24,493 nt of DNA from a virus: positions 1 through 24,493 of the IMG/VR virus record IMGVR_UViG_3300042352_001087; one strand, 5' to 3'. The notes under the pieces are model-generated. The model was given only the letters and a program-made list of their open reading frames with translations, was not told where the DNA came from and searched no databases. This document shows positions 15,301 through 23,900 of the stretch, one piece after another (the first letter of the stretch is position 1; each line of letters starts with the position of its first letter). Both the position numbers and the translations under genes were made by a program.

Positions 15301-16706
15301 CTAAGAAGTTTTGTATCATCAGGTAAACCACCTATTTGATTTTCTCTTATTAAGTCTTGCGCAACACCTTGACTTACTGCGGTAATAAATTTATCTACAA
15401 AATTTAACTCATAATTTTCTATGTCAACTCCCGAACCAATAGCAGGGACTTCATTTCCAGTTTCAGTATCTATTTTTAAAGGAAATTGCTTTCCGATTAT
15501 TTCTTTTAATTGTACTTTTTCATCTCTATCTGTCGTATTTTTACTATACCCAAGAGCTCCAGCCTCCAATATTTTACCCATAATATAACCAGAATCTCTA
15601 CCCATTTGTCTAAAAATTTGACCTATAGTTATTTTTTCTAGCTGACTTTTACTTGAGTCGTATATTCTTTTTTTTATAGCAGCTTCTATAACTCTTATAT
15701 TATTATCAATAAGTGTAATTCTAGATCTCATTTCTTCTGATTCATATGATCCAGAATTAAAATTCACACTACCCAAGCTCACATTCTTGCTAGTTGCTGA
15801 ACCTATTTGTGCATTAAGTAAAAGATATGTATTTACTTTTCTTAAAGCGTCTGCATTTGAGGATGTATATTCTTTTATTTTGTCGGCACTATTTATTTCA
15901 GCCTCCTTTGGAACTGGAAACGTAATATTACTAAAATTTATAGTCTCTTTACCTTCCCTAGTTGATACGACTTTAGAATTTCCTGCCGTTCCATTAATCT
16001 CTTCGCCTAACTTAATTGTTTTACCATAACAAATAGCCTCTACAATCCTATTTGACTTAATAAGATTCATTTGAGTCAACAATACATCAAACTCTTTTGT
16101 TATTTCTTTTGTCTTAGTTTCACTTCTTAAGCCTATTTTTATTAAATCAAAAACTGTTTGTTGTTTTTTAAACTCTTCAGGAGGTAATTCATTTTTTTTC
16201 AATCCTTTTATTGCCAGCAAAAAAAGAAATGGCAAATCACCCATAAAACCCCATTGACTAGGAATAAGCTCACACTTAATATCATAACTACCATCTTGCT
16301 GATAAGATGTTGATGTCTGTTTTAAATTTAATACCCAAGAAACTTGTCTACCCAAAAACCCTTTAAATGTAAAAAGGAATTTTGGCGGTGGCCAATTAAA
16401 AAGAACAGAATAATTGGGAACATCTTGATCAATAACATCTTTTCCAAAAACTGCATTTCCATACAAATCTTTAAAAGTTATTGTAACTATAGGCTGTAGT
16501 GATGTATTTATTTCAATATTTATACTTGTAATGCCGAAGCCAATATTTTCCCTAAAAAATCCAGTGGTAAAAATTTCACGACCCATAAAATCATATTGAC
16601 TACCATCTACAATAGCAATCAATCTACCATCCAAATAATAACCTGAATCACTTATAGTGAAATCTGTTTCTTCTGCTTTTATTATTCTAGAATTTGTATT
16701 ACTCAT
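12303..16706 (-). CDS. Tail baseplate-hub paralog with C-terminal transglycosylase-like domain
   Basis: This 1467-aa protein is the third of three paralogs in transcription order. Residues 1-170 are a beta-rich N-terminal domain (GYYLDGRLIAIVDGSQYDFMG, FTFKGFLGRQVSWVLNLKQT). A central region includes SNDPNYPGDYDTFW near 508. Residues about 1130-1192 resemble the end of gp27/gpD/XkdQ-like hub proteins (GNAQVFPMQYFYLNSIPIFNG, then YQVTNVKHSITPNDMSTTAEG). A polar linker then leads to a 219-residue unique C-terminus from about 1249. There LSWNQGVGGAVEHY (1265-1278) resembles the late AYNAG/HQQG motif of lytic transglycosylases, while IENG (E1390) and GMFQM (1405-1409) resemble the early E-S-G and GLMQ motifs, so the usual order appears reversed. 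The likely role is local peptidoglycan cleavage by the tail tip during entry. No signal peptide is present, as expected for a virion protein. It ends 20 nt before the polymerase. Confidence 0.82.
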   Translation of the reverse strand: MSNTNSRIIKAEETDFTISDSGYYLDGRLIAIVDGSQYDFMGREIFTTGFFRENIGFGITSINIEINTSLQPIVTITFKDLYGNAVFGKDVIDQDVPNYSVLFNWPPPKFLFTFKGFLGRQVSWVLNLKQTSTSYQQDGSYDIKCELIPSQWGFMGDLPFLFLLAIKGLKKNELPPEEFKKQQTVFDLIKIGLRSETKTKEITKEFDVLLTQMNLIKSNRIVEAICYGKTIKLGEEINGTAGNSKVVSTREGKETINFSNITFPVPKEAEINSADKIKEYTSSNADALRKVNTYLLLNAQIGSATSKNVSLGSVNFNSGSYESEEMRSRITLIDNNIRVIEAAIKKRIYDSSKSQLEKITIGQIFRQMGRDSGYIMGKILEAGALGYSKNTTDRDEKVQLKEIIGKQFPLKIDTETGNEVPAIGSGVDIENYELNFVDKFITAVSQGVAQDLIRENQIGGLPDDTKLLRRINNIEAPKGNPYKPYFRNIAQNIMVRAGIASFLTRSNDPNYPGDYDTFWKIDRESVEEVLRLASSDMDNISEQMLNEIEETEYMLLKQFCYYWSNLITDDGLFLLGEDGKPEGLPFAGSDFKKPIPSTVIDKKVRVDKSDESVTLNINDIYDLVFGSKKNVNDDDVGYDKSNAGFISKETMQAQAVLSNDILYRVPKTDTAKNDFTFVFFQGSDATKAKEANNASSDDQAKNEDPDATSLTGGKKPLVGIVPIDTYFPSQAGGASGANASEPLGRITFVQERLKVAVIKYSEINNPSPSLFSPDGQKWEDLVLYPTSSNEAEQAKIVPSSTNITDFNLQIPASNLAVAVAMAPLSSDKGLVFGPFFNSPSGRNHRASIKRMCSIILSKMNKVEQTRNQIISDVLGKATESRDTIYKQFHTLYHQWEALLFDDSKYDSGKDVEFPIIPIEKIVQTLEDRYGSEDVADNSRHYSTKSSIKSGVDKKSQIEALDTNVFVYDYPLNNQADIDVRKSMINIEPMYRPDGNTTVLNMFQQVCTKNNFTFVPIPGNGNFNDYLEIFKPQISTKVRLQNLFYVMFTPTPESRVKAINDKKSTLTEDYEVSPNQDAYEVKVGSPDNKIFTNFSVDTYETKATAESIISTQRATDNDNPNKKIATDCSQLPVMEGRSYKATFEMKGNAQVFPMQYFYLNSIPIFNGIYQVTNVKHSITPNDMSTTAEGIRMRFSKGELAGIRPVTLDSLASINVVEETTDASSLTDRAVNTTRQQPVFEETSEGNTTLDANFDPNVTDVDLWIYLSWNQGVGGAVEHYKISKGKKSNYGSVTKAAIKSNWPGNLKSSAGVGKANIDSLYYSNPKSLAIAFIDVWKQHYAKKTEQALPKLNSAGKNRSGVLYSEIKKAFQKYEQADLGLSWDRIGNFGMIENGLNTDTDGSKTFQGMFQMNKNYASNPNYKGVLDYAKKGQGHKAGWIEYDIYKLTEKSVNFIIGSFNKFVKNSGFPN

Positions 16707-16737
16707 ATTAATACTTAACTGATAAATTTATTTTTTA

Positions 16738-19700
16738 CTATAAAGCAAAAAACTCTTCAGCATATTTATACCTCTTAGGTATACTTTGAGGAGTTTTTCC
16801 GCCCTTATTTTTATACACTTTTGTATAAGTAGATTCATTAACTATAGAAGCATAATACGAATTTGGATCTGAATTTCCCAAACCAAAACTAATATGAACT
16901 ATAGCAGTATATTGCCTAAGGCTCAAATTTTGATTTTTTAGTAGATTCCAAACTTTAGTATAAGACAATGTCATTTCTTGTTTTATAAATTTTAATTGAG
17001 TTTCGAAATCTTCTATTCCAGTACCTTCTTTTTTTGCTAAATTCTGCAAATTTGTTAACCTACTACCTCTCCACTGAGCAATACCAAGAGCTCCACATCC
17101 ACCTCCAGTGCCATTAAATGCTGTTGGATTAAATTGACCTTCATACCTAAAATGACCTAACATTCCAGATAATGCTTTCTTTGACAATTCTGGGAAAATT
17201 TTCTTAGCCATAGTATACACTTTAGATACATCCACTCTTTTAGATATATCATTTTTCTTAAAATTCATTTCAGGACACCCGACTTTTCTACCACCTCCAT
17301 CACCAGAACTTACAGGACCACTATCTGTAGATGTTAATGTTGATGACCTGTCTGCTGATTCTCTAGATTTTAAAGGTGAATCTTCTAATTCTTCTACGAC
17401 AATATCTTCTTTTTGAAAAGACTCTAATGTAATAGGCTGAACTCCGCCTGATGATCCTGGCGCAAACCTCATTCTAACACCCTGCGCTTTAGTAGTCATA
17501 TCATTTGGTGTTATACTATGATTAACCTTCAATGTTTGATACAACCCATTAAACAGTGGAATACTATTAAGATAAAAATATTGCATAGGAAATATTTGCG
17601 CATTACCTATTATTTCAAACGTGGTCTTGCAACTCCTACCTTCCATAACTGGTAGTAGAGAACAATCTGTAGTAACCTTTTTATTTTGATTTTCATTATC
17701 AGTAAGTCTTTGTAGGTTTACAATACTTTCGGCTGTTGCCTTATTCTCATACGTCTCTATATCTACGGACTTAAATATTTTATTATACGGAGAACCTATT
17801 TGCACTTCTAATACATCCTCTGAAATAGTTGTCTGAACGCTTTGAGATAATACAGATGCATCTTTATTATCCAATCTAGTCCTAGATTCAGGTGTTGGAG
17901 CAAACATTATATAAAATAAATTCTTCAACTCAACCTCATTAGTTATTTGAGGCTTAAATATATCCGTACAATCATTGAAATCTGCATTCCCTGGTATTGG
18001 GATAAACATAAAGTTATTTTTTTGACACACCTGTTGAATAATATTTAACACAGTCGTGTTTGAATCTGCTCTATATAAAGGCTCTATGTTTATTATTGAA
18101 TTTTTTACATTTAACTTTGCCGTATTGTTTAATGGATAATCATACACAAACGTACAGTTCTTATATGTTTTAATTGAAAGTTTTTTATCCCCAGAGTTTG
18201 GCGATCTATGTTGATTATCCCCTCCAAATCTTTCTTCTAATTCAGAAACAATTTCTGGAATATCTATTTTTTTATATTGTTTTTTTGTATCACTAGTATT
18301 TATATCTTTAAACAACAATGAATCCCATTGATGATATAGAATATTAAACTGTTTATATATCGCATTTTTTCCATCTTCTGCCTGACCTAGAATATCTGAA
18401 ATCAACTTATTTTTTTCATCTTCTAGTGATTGGAATTTTCCTAAAATCTCATTACACATTGTTATAATACAGGCTAAGTGGTTTCTTCCTGATACTGAAT
18501 TATAAAATGGCCCAAACAACAACCCTTTATCTCCAGGGTATGGATGAAAAGCAATAGAAGCTGTTATATCTGATGCTGGTATCTGCTTATCTACATCTCC
18601 TGACTGAATTAAACTTGGATTTATAAACTCAGCATCTGTTGGATAAACACAATAATTCATCCACTCTGTTTCATCATTCCAAGCTTCTCTAGTTGGATTT
18701 GCCATAGCAGAATATTTCAACAAAGCAACTTCTAATCTTGATTGCATGAATTCTACTCTTGGAAGTATTTCCCCATCTGAACCAGTGTATGTGTCTATTG
18801 GCACATAACCTAGTAAATTATCTTTTGATGCTCCGAAAAAACTAGTTGCATCAGGATCCGCATTTCTAGCCTCACCATCACTATTTGAACTATTTATAGA
18901 CCTTACCTTGTTAGAATCTACACCATCAAATAAAACAAAAGTATACTTGTCAGACCCTTGACTTACAAGTGGCACTCTGTATAAAATTTCATTATTATAA
19001 ATTGCTTGTGATTGCCAACTATCTCTTTTTAAATATTTAGTGTTTGACGTGTCTATTATATCACTAGCAGAATTGTTTCCGCCAACCCCAAAAGCCATAT
19101 TATAAATATCGTCTAATGTCCTAGCTTCTTTTGATGCGTTGTCAACAATTGCTTTTCTATTTTTTAAACCATCTGGTATAGCTATCTCAAATTCTGTTCT
19201 CGGAACAAATCCATCAAACTTTCCAGAACCATCTTCTGCTAGTAAAAAAAAACCATCAGACGAAGCAAAATTTTTCCAAAAATTACAAAACTGCTTTAAC
19301 TGAAGTGTTTCTGTTTCATTTAACTCAGAAAGCATTTGTGTAGAAATATTTTCCATATCAGAAATAGCCAACGTAGTAACTTCTTCAACAGATTCTCTAT
19401 CTGTCACATAATTATCATAATCTCCAGGGTAATTTGGGTCATTACTTCTAGTTAAAAATGAAATAATACCTGATCTAATTAATACATTTTGAGCAATGGT
19501 TCTAAAAAATGGTTTATAAGGATTTCCTTTTGGTCCTTCAACATTGTTAATCCTCTTAGTTAGGACATTATCTTGAGAAGTACCTTCTTGTTGTTGAGCA
19601 GGCTGAATCAAATCTTTAGCAACACCCTCACTTATAGCTGTAATAAATTGATTTACAAAAGCCATCTCATAATCTTCCACTCCATAACCTTCAGCTGGAA

Positions 19701-20925
19701 CTTCATCTTTTTCTTTCCCTTTAATCATTAATGGGAAATGTTTATTTATTATTGCCTCACTCTCTACAGCACTATCTCTTTCATCTGTATTTTTTAAATA
19801 ACCTTCTTCTCCAGCTTTTAGTATTTTACCCATAATATAACCTGAGTCTTTAGCTAGCTGTTGGAATATCTCTCCAATTGTTATCTGTCTTAATTGAGAT
19901 TTCGATGACTTATAAATTCTATCCTTGATTACATCTTGAATGATTTTAAGATTATTATTAATAATATCAATTCTCTGCTTTACTTTATCGTCTCTAAATC
20001 CTCCGTTGTCAAAATTTATTTCACTTAAGCTTACATTTTCTGGTTTTACACCTTCAAATTCAGCATTTAACAATAAATATATATTCACCTTTTTTAATGC
20101 TTCTGCATTTGTAGAAGTGTAAGTTTTAATTTTCTCTAACGTATTAATTGGAGCGTCAGGAGTTTTTATAGTTATAGTCTTATATTGTAAAGTTCCACTA
20201 TTTTTTATTCTATTATTACCAAAAGTACCATCAATAGCCTCTTCAAGTTTAATGACTTTACTATAAACTAATGCCTCTACAATTCTATTTGATTTTAAAA
20301 GAGTCATTTGTTGTTGTAGAATATCAAATTCAGCAGAAACTTGCTGTGATTTAACCTCAACCTTTCTACCTATCTTAATTAAGTCAAATATGCTTCTAAC
20401 TTGCTTAAAATCAGAATCATTTAATTCTTTTTTTCTAAGACCTTTTGCTGCCAATAAAAAAAGAAAAGGTAAATCAGACATAAAACCCCATTGATTTGGT
20501 ATAAACTCACATTTAATATCATAACTACCATCTGATTGGTAAGTGACAGATGTCTGCTTTAAAGTTAGCAACCATGTAACTTGACTACCTAAATAACCTT
20601 TAAATGTAAAAAGAAATTTTGGAGGTGGCCAATTAAATAAAATTTTGTAATTCGTGAAATCAGAAGTTTCATTTTTACCAAACATTGTATTACCATACAA
20701 ATCTTTAAAAGTAATTGTTATTACTGGGTTTAAGTTTGTGTTTAGTTCAATATCTACACTTATAATTCCGAACCCAATATTGTCCCTAAAGAAACCAACG
20801 CTAAATATCTCTCTACCCATAAAATCATAAGCACTACCATCTACTAGAGCACTCAATCTCCCATCCAAGTAAAATCCTTGGTCACTTATCTTATAAGAGA
20901 TTTCTTCTGGTTTTATTCTTGCCAT
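16738..20925 (-). CDS. Tail baseplate-hub paralog with C-terminal phage tail lysozyme domain
   Basis: This 1395-aa protein is the middle paralog. Its N-terminus (GFYLDGRLSALVDGSAYDFMG) and its core to about residue 1150 align by eye with both neighbours along their length, ending in the hub-like GNAQIFPMQYFYLNSIPLFNG module at about 1092-1152. A Ser/Thr/Gly-rich linker (TSTDSGPVSSGDGGGRK) leads to a domain at 1214-1395 that fits the phage tail lysozyme family (Phage_lysozyme2, PF18013): MLGHFRYEGQFNP with E1262 as likely catalytic acid, then GCGALGIAQW (1276-1285), then a helical region with YTAIVHISFGLGN. This would cut the glycan strand during genome delivery. Compared with its two neighbours it lacks two residues near GDYDNYVTDRESVEE, so the other two are closer to each other there. 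It starts 54 nt after its upstream paralog and ends 31 nt before the next. Confidence 0.88.
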   Translation of the reverse strand: MARIKPEEISYKISDQGFYLDGRLSALVDGSAYDFMGREIFSVGFFRDNIGFGIISVDIELNTNLNPVITITFKDLYGNTMFGKNETSDFTNYKILFNWPPPKFLFTFKGYLGSQVTWLLTLKQTSVTYQSDGSYDIKCEFIPNQWGFMSDLPFLFLLAAKGLRKKELNDSDFKQVRSIFDLIKIGRKVEVKSQQVSAEFDILQQQMTLLKSNRIVEALVYSKVIKLEEAIDGTFGNNRIKNSGTLQYKTITIKTPDAPINTLEKIKTYTSTNAEALKKVNIYLLLNAEFEGVKPENVSLSEINFDNGGFRDDKVKQRIDIINNNLKIIQDVIKDRIYKSSKSQLRQITIGEIFQQLAKDSGYIMGKILKAGEEGYLKNTDERDSAVESEAIINKHFPLMIKGKEKDEVPAEGYGVEDYEMAFVNQFITAISEGVAKDLIQPAQQQEGTSQDNVLTKRINNVEGPKGNPYKPFFRTIAQNVLIRSGIISFLTRSNDPNYPGDYDNYVTDRESVEEVTTLAISDMENISTQMLSELNETETLQLKQFCNFWKNFASSDGFFLLAEDGSGKFDGFVPRTEFEIAIPDGLKNRKAIVDNASKEARTLDDIYNMAFGVGGNNSASDIIDTSNTKYLKRDSWQSQAIYNNEILYRVPLVSQGSDKYTFVLFDGVDSNKVRSINSSNSDGEARNADPDATSFFGASKDNLLGYVPIDTYTGSDGEILPRVEFMQSRLEVALLKYSAMANPTREAWNDETEWMNYCVYPTDAEFINPSLIQSGDVDKQIPASDITASIAFHPYPGDKGLLFGPFYNSVSGRNHLACIITMCNEILGKFQSLEDEKNKLISDILGQAEDGKNAIYKQFNILYHQWDSLLFKDINTSDTKKQYKKIDIPEIVSELEERFGGDNQHRSPNSGDKKLSIKTYKNCTFVYDYPLNNTAKLNVKNSIINIEPLYRADSNTTVLNIIQQVCQKNNFMFIPIPGNADFNDCTDIFKPQITNEVELKNLFYIMFAPTPESRTRLDNKDASVLSQSVQTTISEDVLEVQIGSPYNKIFKSVDIETYENKATAESIVNLQRLTDNENQNKKVTTDCSLLPVMEGRSCKTTFEIIGNAQIFPMQYFYLNSIPLFNGLYQTLKVNHSITPNDMTTKAQGVRMRFAPGSSGGVQPITLESFQKEDIVVEELEDSPLKSRESADRSSTLTSTDSGPVSSGDGGGRKVGCPEMNFKKNDISKRVDVSKVYTMAKKIFPELSKKALSGMLGHFRYEGQFNPTAFNGTGGGCGALGIAQWRGSRLTNLQNLAKKEGTGIEDFETQLKFIKQEMTLSYTKVWNLLKNQNLSLRQYTAIVHISFGLGNSDPNSYYASIVNESTYTKVYKNKGGKTPQSIPKRYKYAEEFFAL

Positions 20926-20936
20926 AAATTATTGTA

Positions 20937-20967
20937 TAAATATAAGCTTTTTTAATTTATTTTACAA
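20937..20967 (-). promoter_or_regulatory. Possible variant promoter upstream of the middle hub gene
   Basis: On the minus strand TTG (20967-20965) is followed by 20 nt and TATATTTA (20944-20937), the same variant seen before the zinc-ribbon gene. The box ends only 11 nt from the ATG at 20925, so a transcript would be almost leaderless. This counts against it. Confidence 0.22.
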
Positions 20968-20979
20968 CAAATTAAACTT

Positions 20980-23900
20980 TTAAGTTGTTGTTTTAGCTCC
21001 AGCGTTTACTTGAAATTCGTTTGTGACAACTATTTGTGTTATTTTATTGTCATATATAAGCTTAGTTAAAGCTTTACAATGTTCTATATCATTCTTTATT
21101 CTTCCATCTGACAATCTTTCTGAAGAATATATAATACAACCAGAAGACCAATTTTCATCTGTACCATTATGTATCCTAACACCCCCAAAACTCAACCCAT
21201 AACCTTTTAAAGTATTACCATCCGTACTTGTTCCAATCTTAGGAAAAACACCTGGGCTTTTAAATTTAGCTCTAGAATCATTGGGAAATCTAACATAACA
21301 TGCAGTTAAACCTGGATTTCCTGTTGTGTCTAATACAATATTGAAAAATCCATTTGGAATTGCCGTTTTATCATCAATCTTAGTAGTTCTTACAGGGTCT
21401 TCTACTGTAAAACCTAAAACTTTTTTATTATACCACATAGTACCACCCGTTCTTTTTGCGTTAGAAAACTCCCTCACAACAACCAATGTATTTGGTAGAT
21501 TCACAAGACCTTTTGCTTTAGAAGATAAATTATCATATGGTATATATTCTCCAGATGGAGTACCTCCAACTATTGATTCAGAATCTTGAGCCTCTACCAA
21601 AGGTGTAGCAACACCAGTGGTTGGAGCTTGAACAGGTCTTGCTTTAAATTCTCTTTCATTCAAATCGCTCGCATCTACAGAGTCTATTTTTATTCCTAAG
21701 TTTTCAAAAGTCTCTAAAGTTATTGGTCTAATAGATGCCGATGTCCCCATACTCATTCTCATTCTTATACCCTCAGCTGTGGTAGTCATATTATTAGGAG
21801 TAATACTATGTTTTACACTTTTTACTTGATACAGACCATTAAACAATGGTATACTATTCAAATAAAAATATTGCATAGGAAATATTTGGGCATTTCCTAT
21901 CATAGTAAACCCAGCTTTATAGCTTTTACCTTCCAAAACAGGAAGTGTTGAGCATTCTATTCCAATTTTTTTACTTGCATTTTGGTTGTCAGAAAGTTTT
22001 TGCAAATTAAATACGCTTTCTGCTGTTGGTTTATTTTCTGAACTATCTATAGTTACGCCTTTAAATATTTTATTTTCAGTAGACCCAACTTTTACCTCAA
22101 AAGCTTCACTATTTAAAATAGGGCTTTTAGCTTGAGATAGAATTACACTACTAGAATTTGACAACGTTGTCCTATTTTCTGGTGTAGGCGAAAACAAAAT
22201 ATAAAAAAGATTTTGGATTCTTTGAGGTGTTGATGGATGTGGTTTAAAAACTTCTGAATAATCATTGAAGTCGCCGTTTCCTGGTACAGCAACAAATGTA
22301 AAATTATTTTTTGTACATAATTGTTGAATCATATTCAAAACAGTTGTATTTCCATCAGGACTATACATTGGTTCAATATTTATCAAAGAATTTCTAACAT
22401 CTATATCTGCTACATCACTAACAGGACAATCATATATAAATACATTAGAATCTAAACTTTTTATTTTTTCTTTTCTACTTTCTTTTTTTATTGCAACATG
22501 TCTTTCTGAAATATTTTTTCCGCCATATCTCTCCTCTAAAGTATTTACAATAGACTTTGAATCAATTTTTGGGTTTGAACAATTATCATCATTATCTGAA
22601 TCATCATACATTAAAACCTCCCATTGATGAAACAATACATGAAATTGTTTATATAATGCGTTTTTACCTTCTTCTGCCTTACCTACTACACTTGAAATTA
22701 TTTTATTTCTATCCTCCTCTAGAGTGCCCATTTTTTCCAAAATAACTTGACACATCTTTCTAATTGCAGCTCTATGATTACGACCAGATGACGTTTTATA
22801 GAAAGGTCCAAAAACCAAACCTTTATCCTTTGAATACGGATGAAAAGCAACTGATACAGCTAAATTTGAAGGTGCTAAATTTTTATCATTATCTGTTTCG
22901 GTTTTTTGAGGATCTACTATTTTTGTATCAGCAGAATATACTACAGCCTTAACCCAATTATCCTCATCTTTCCAAGCTAATCTTGGTGGATTTGCCATTT
23001 CAGAATATTTTAAAACAGCAAATGGAAATCTTTTATTTATTAGCGTTACTCTACCTAATTCAGAATTATTAGTTCCTTTAAAAGAATTAATAGGAACAAT
23101 ACCTAATAAATATTTATCTAAATCCTCACCTTTTACTGTATCATCACTATTTGCACTATTTGCCTCTCTTGCCTTTGTTGCATCTGAACCTTTAAATAAT
23201 ACATATGAATAATCATCTGTAAGCTTATTTGTTTTAGGCACTCTATAAAGTATTCTATTATTATATACAGCTTGGGATTGCATACTTGCTTGGTTAATAT
23301 AAAGAGCTGTAGAATTATCTATAATACCACCAACTGTATTTTCGTCTGATGCGATATTTCCAAAAACTTCATTATAAATATATGTTAATGTTTTTCTTGT
23401 ACCAGAAGACTTATCAACAATTACACCTCTTGAGATTAACCCATCATCTAATTCGTCTTCAAAATCATTAGTTGGTATATCGGTTGACGTTGGTTTTCCC
23501 TCATCATCTAAATATTTTAAACCATCATCTGTCATCAATCTTGTCCAATAATTACAAAACTGCTTCAACTGAATGTATTCTGTACTATCTAACTGAGATA
23601 ACATCCCTGTTGTAACATTTTCCATGTCAGCGGATGCTAACTCTAATATTTCCTCTACAGATTCTCTGTCTATACCCCAAAATGTATCATAATCACCTGG
23701 ATAATTTGGATCACTACTTCTAGTTAAAAACGCAATAATTCCTGCTCTAACCATAATGTTTTGAGCTATATTTCTAAAAAAAGGAGCATATGGATTTCCT
23801 CTCGGAGCTTCAACATTATTAATTCTCTTAACTAGAGATGTATCATTTGCCAAACCTAAAGCTTGGTCATCTTGAACCAAGTCCAATGCAACACCTTCAC

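Noticed and set aside
21326-21589. Plus-strand open frame opposite the DUF5675 domain
   Set aside because: It lies antisense to a recognisable domain with conserved motifs, and no promoter or start signal supports it.
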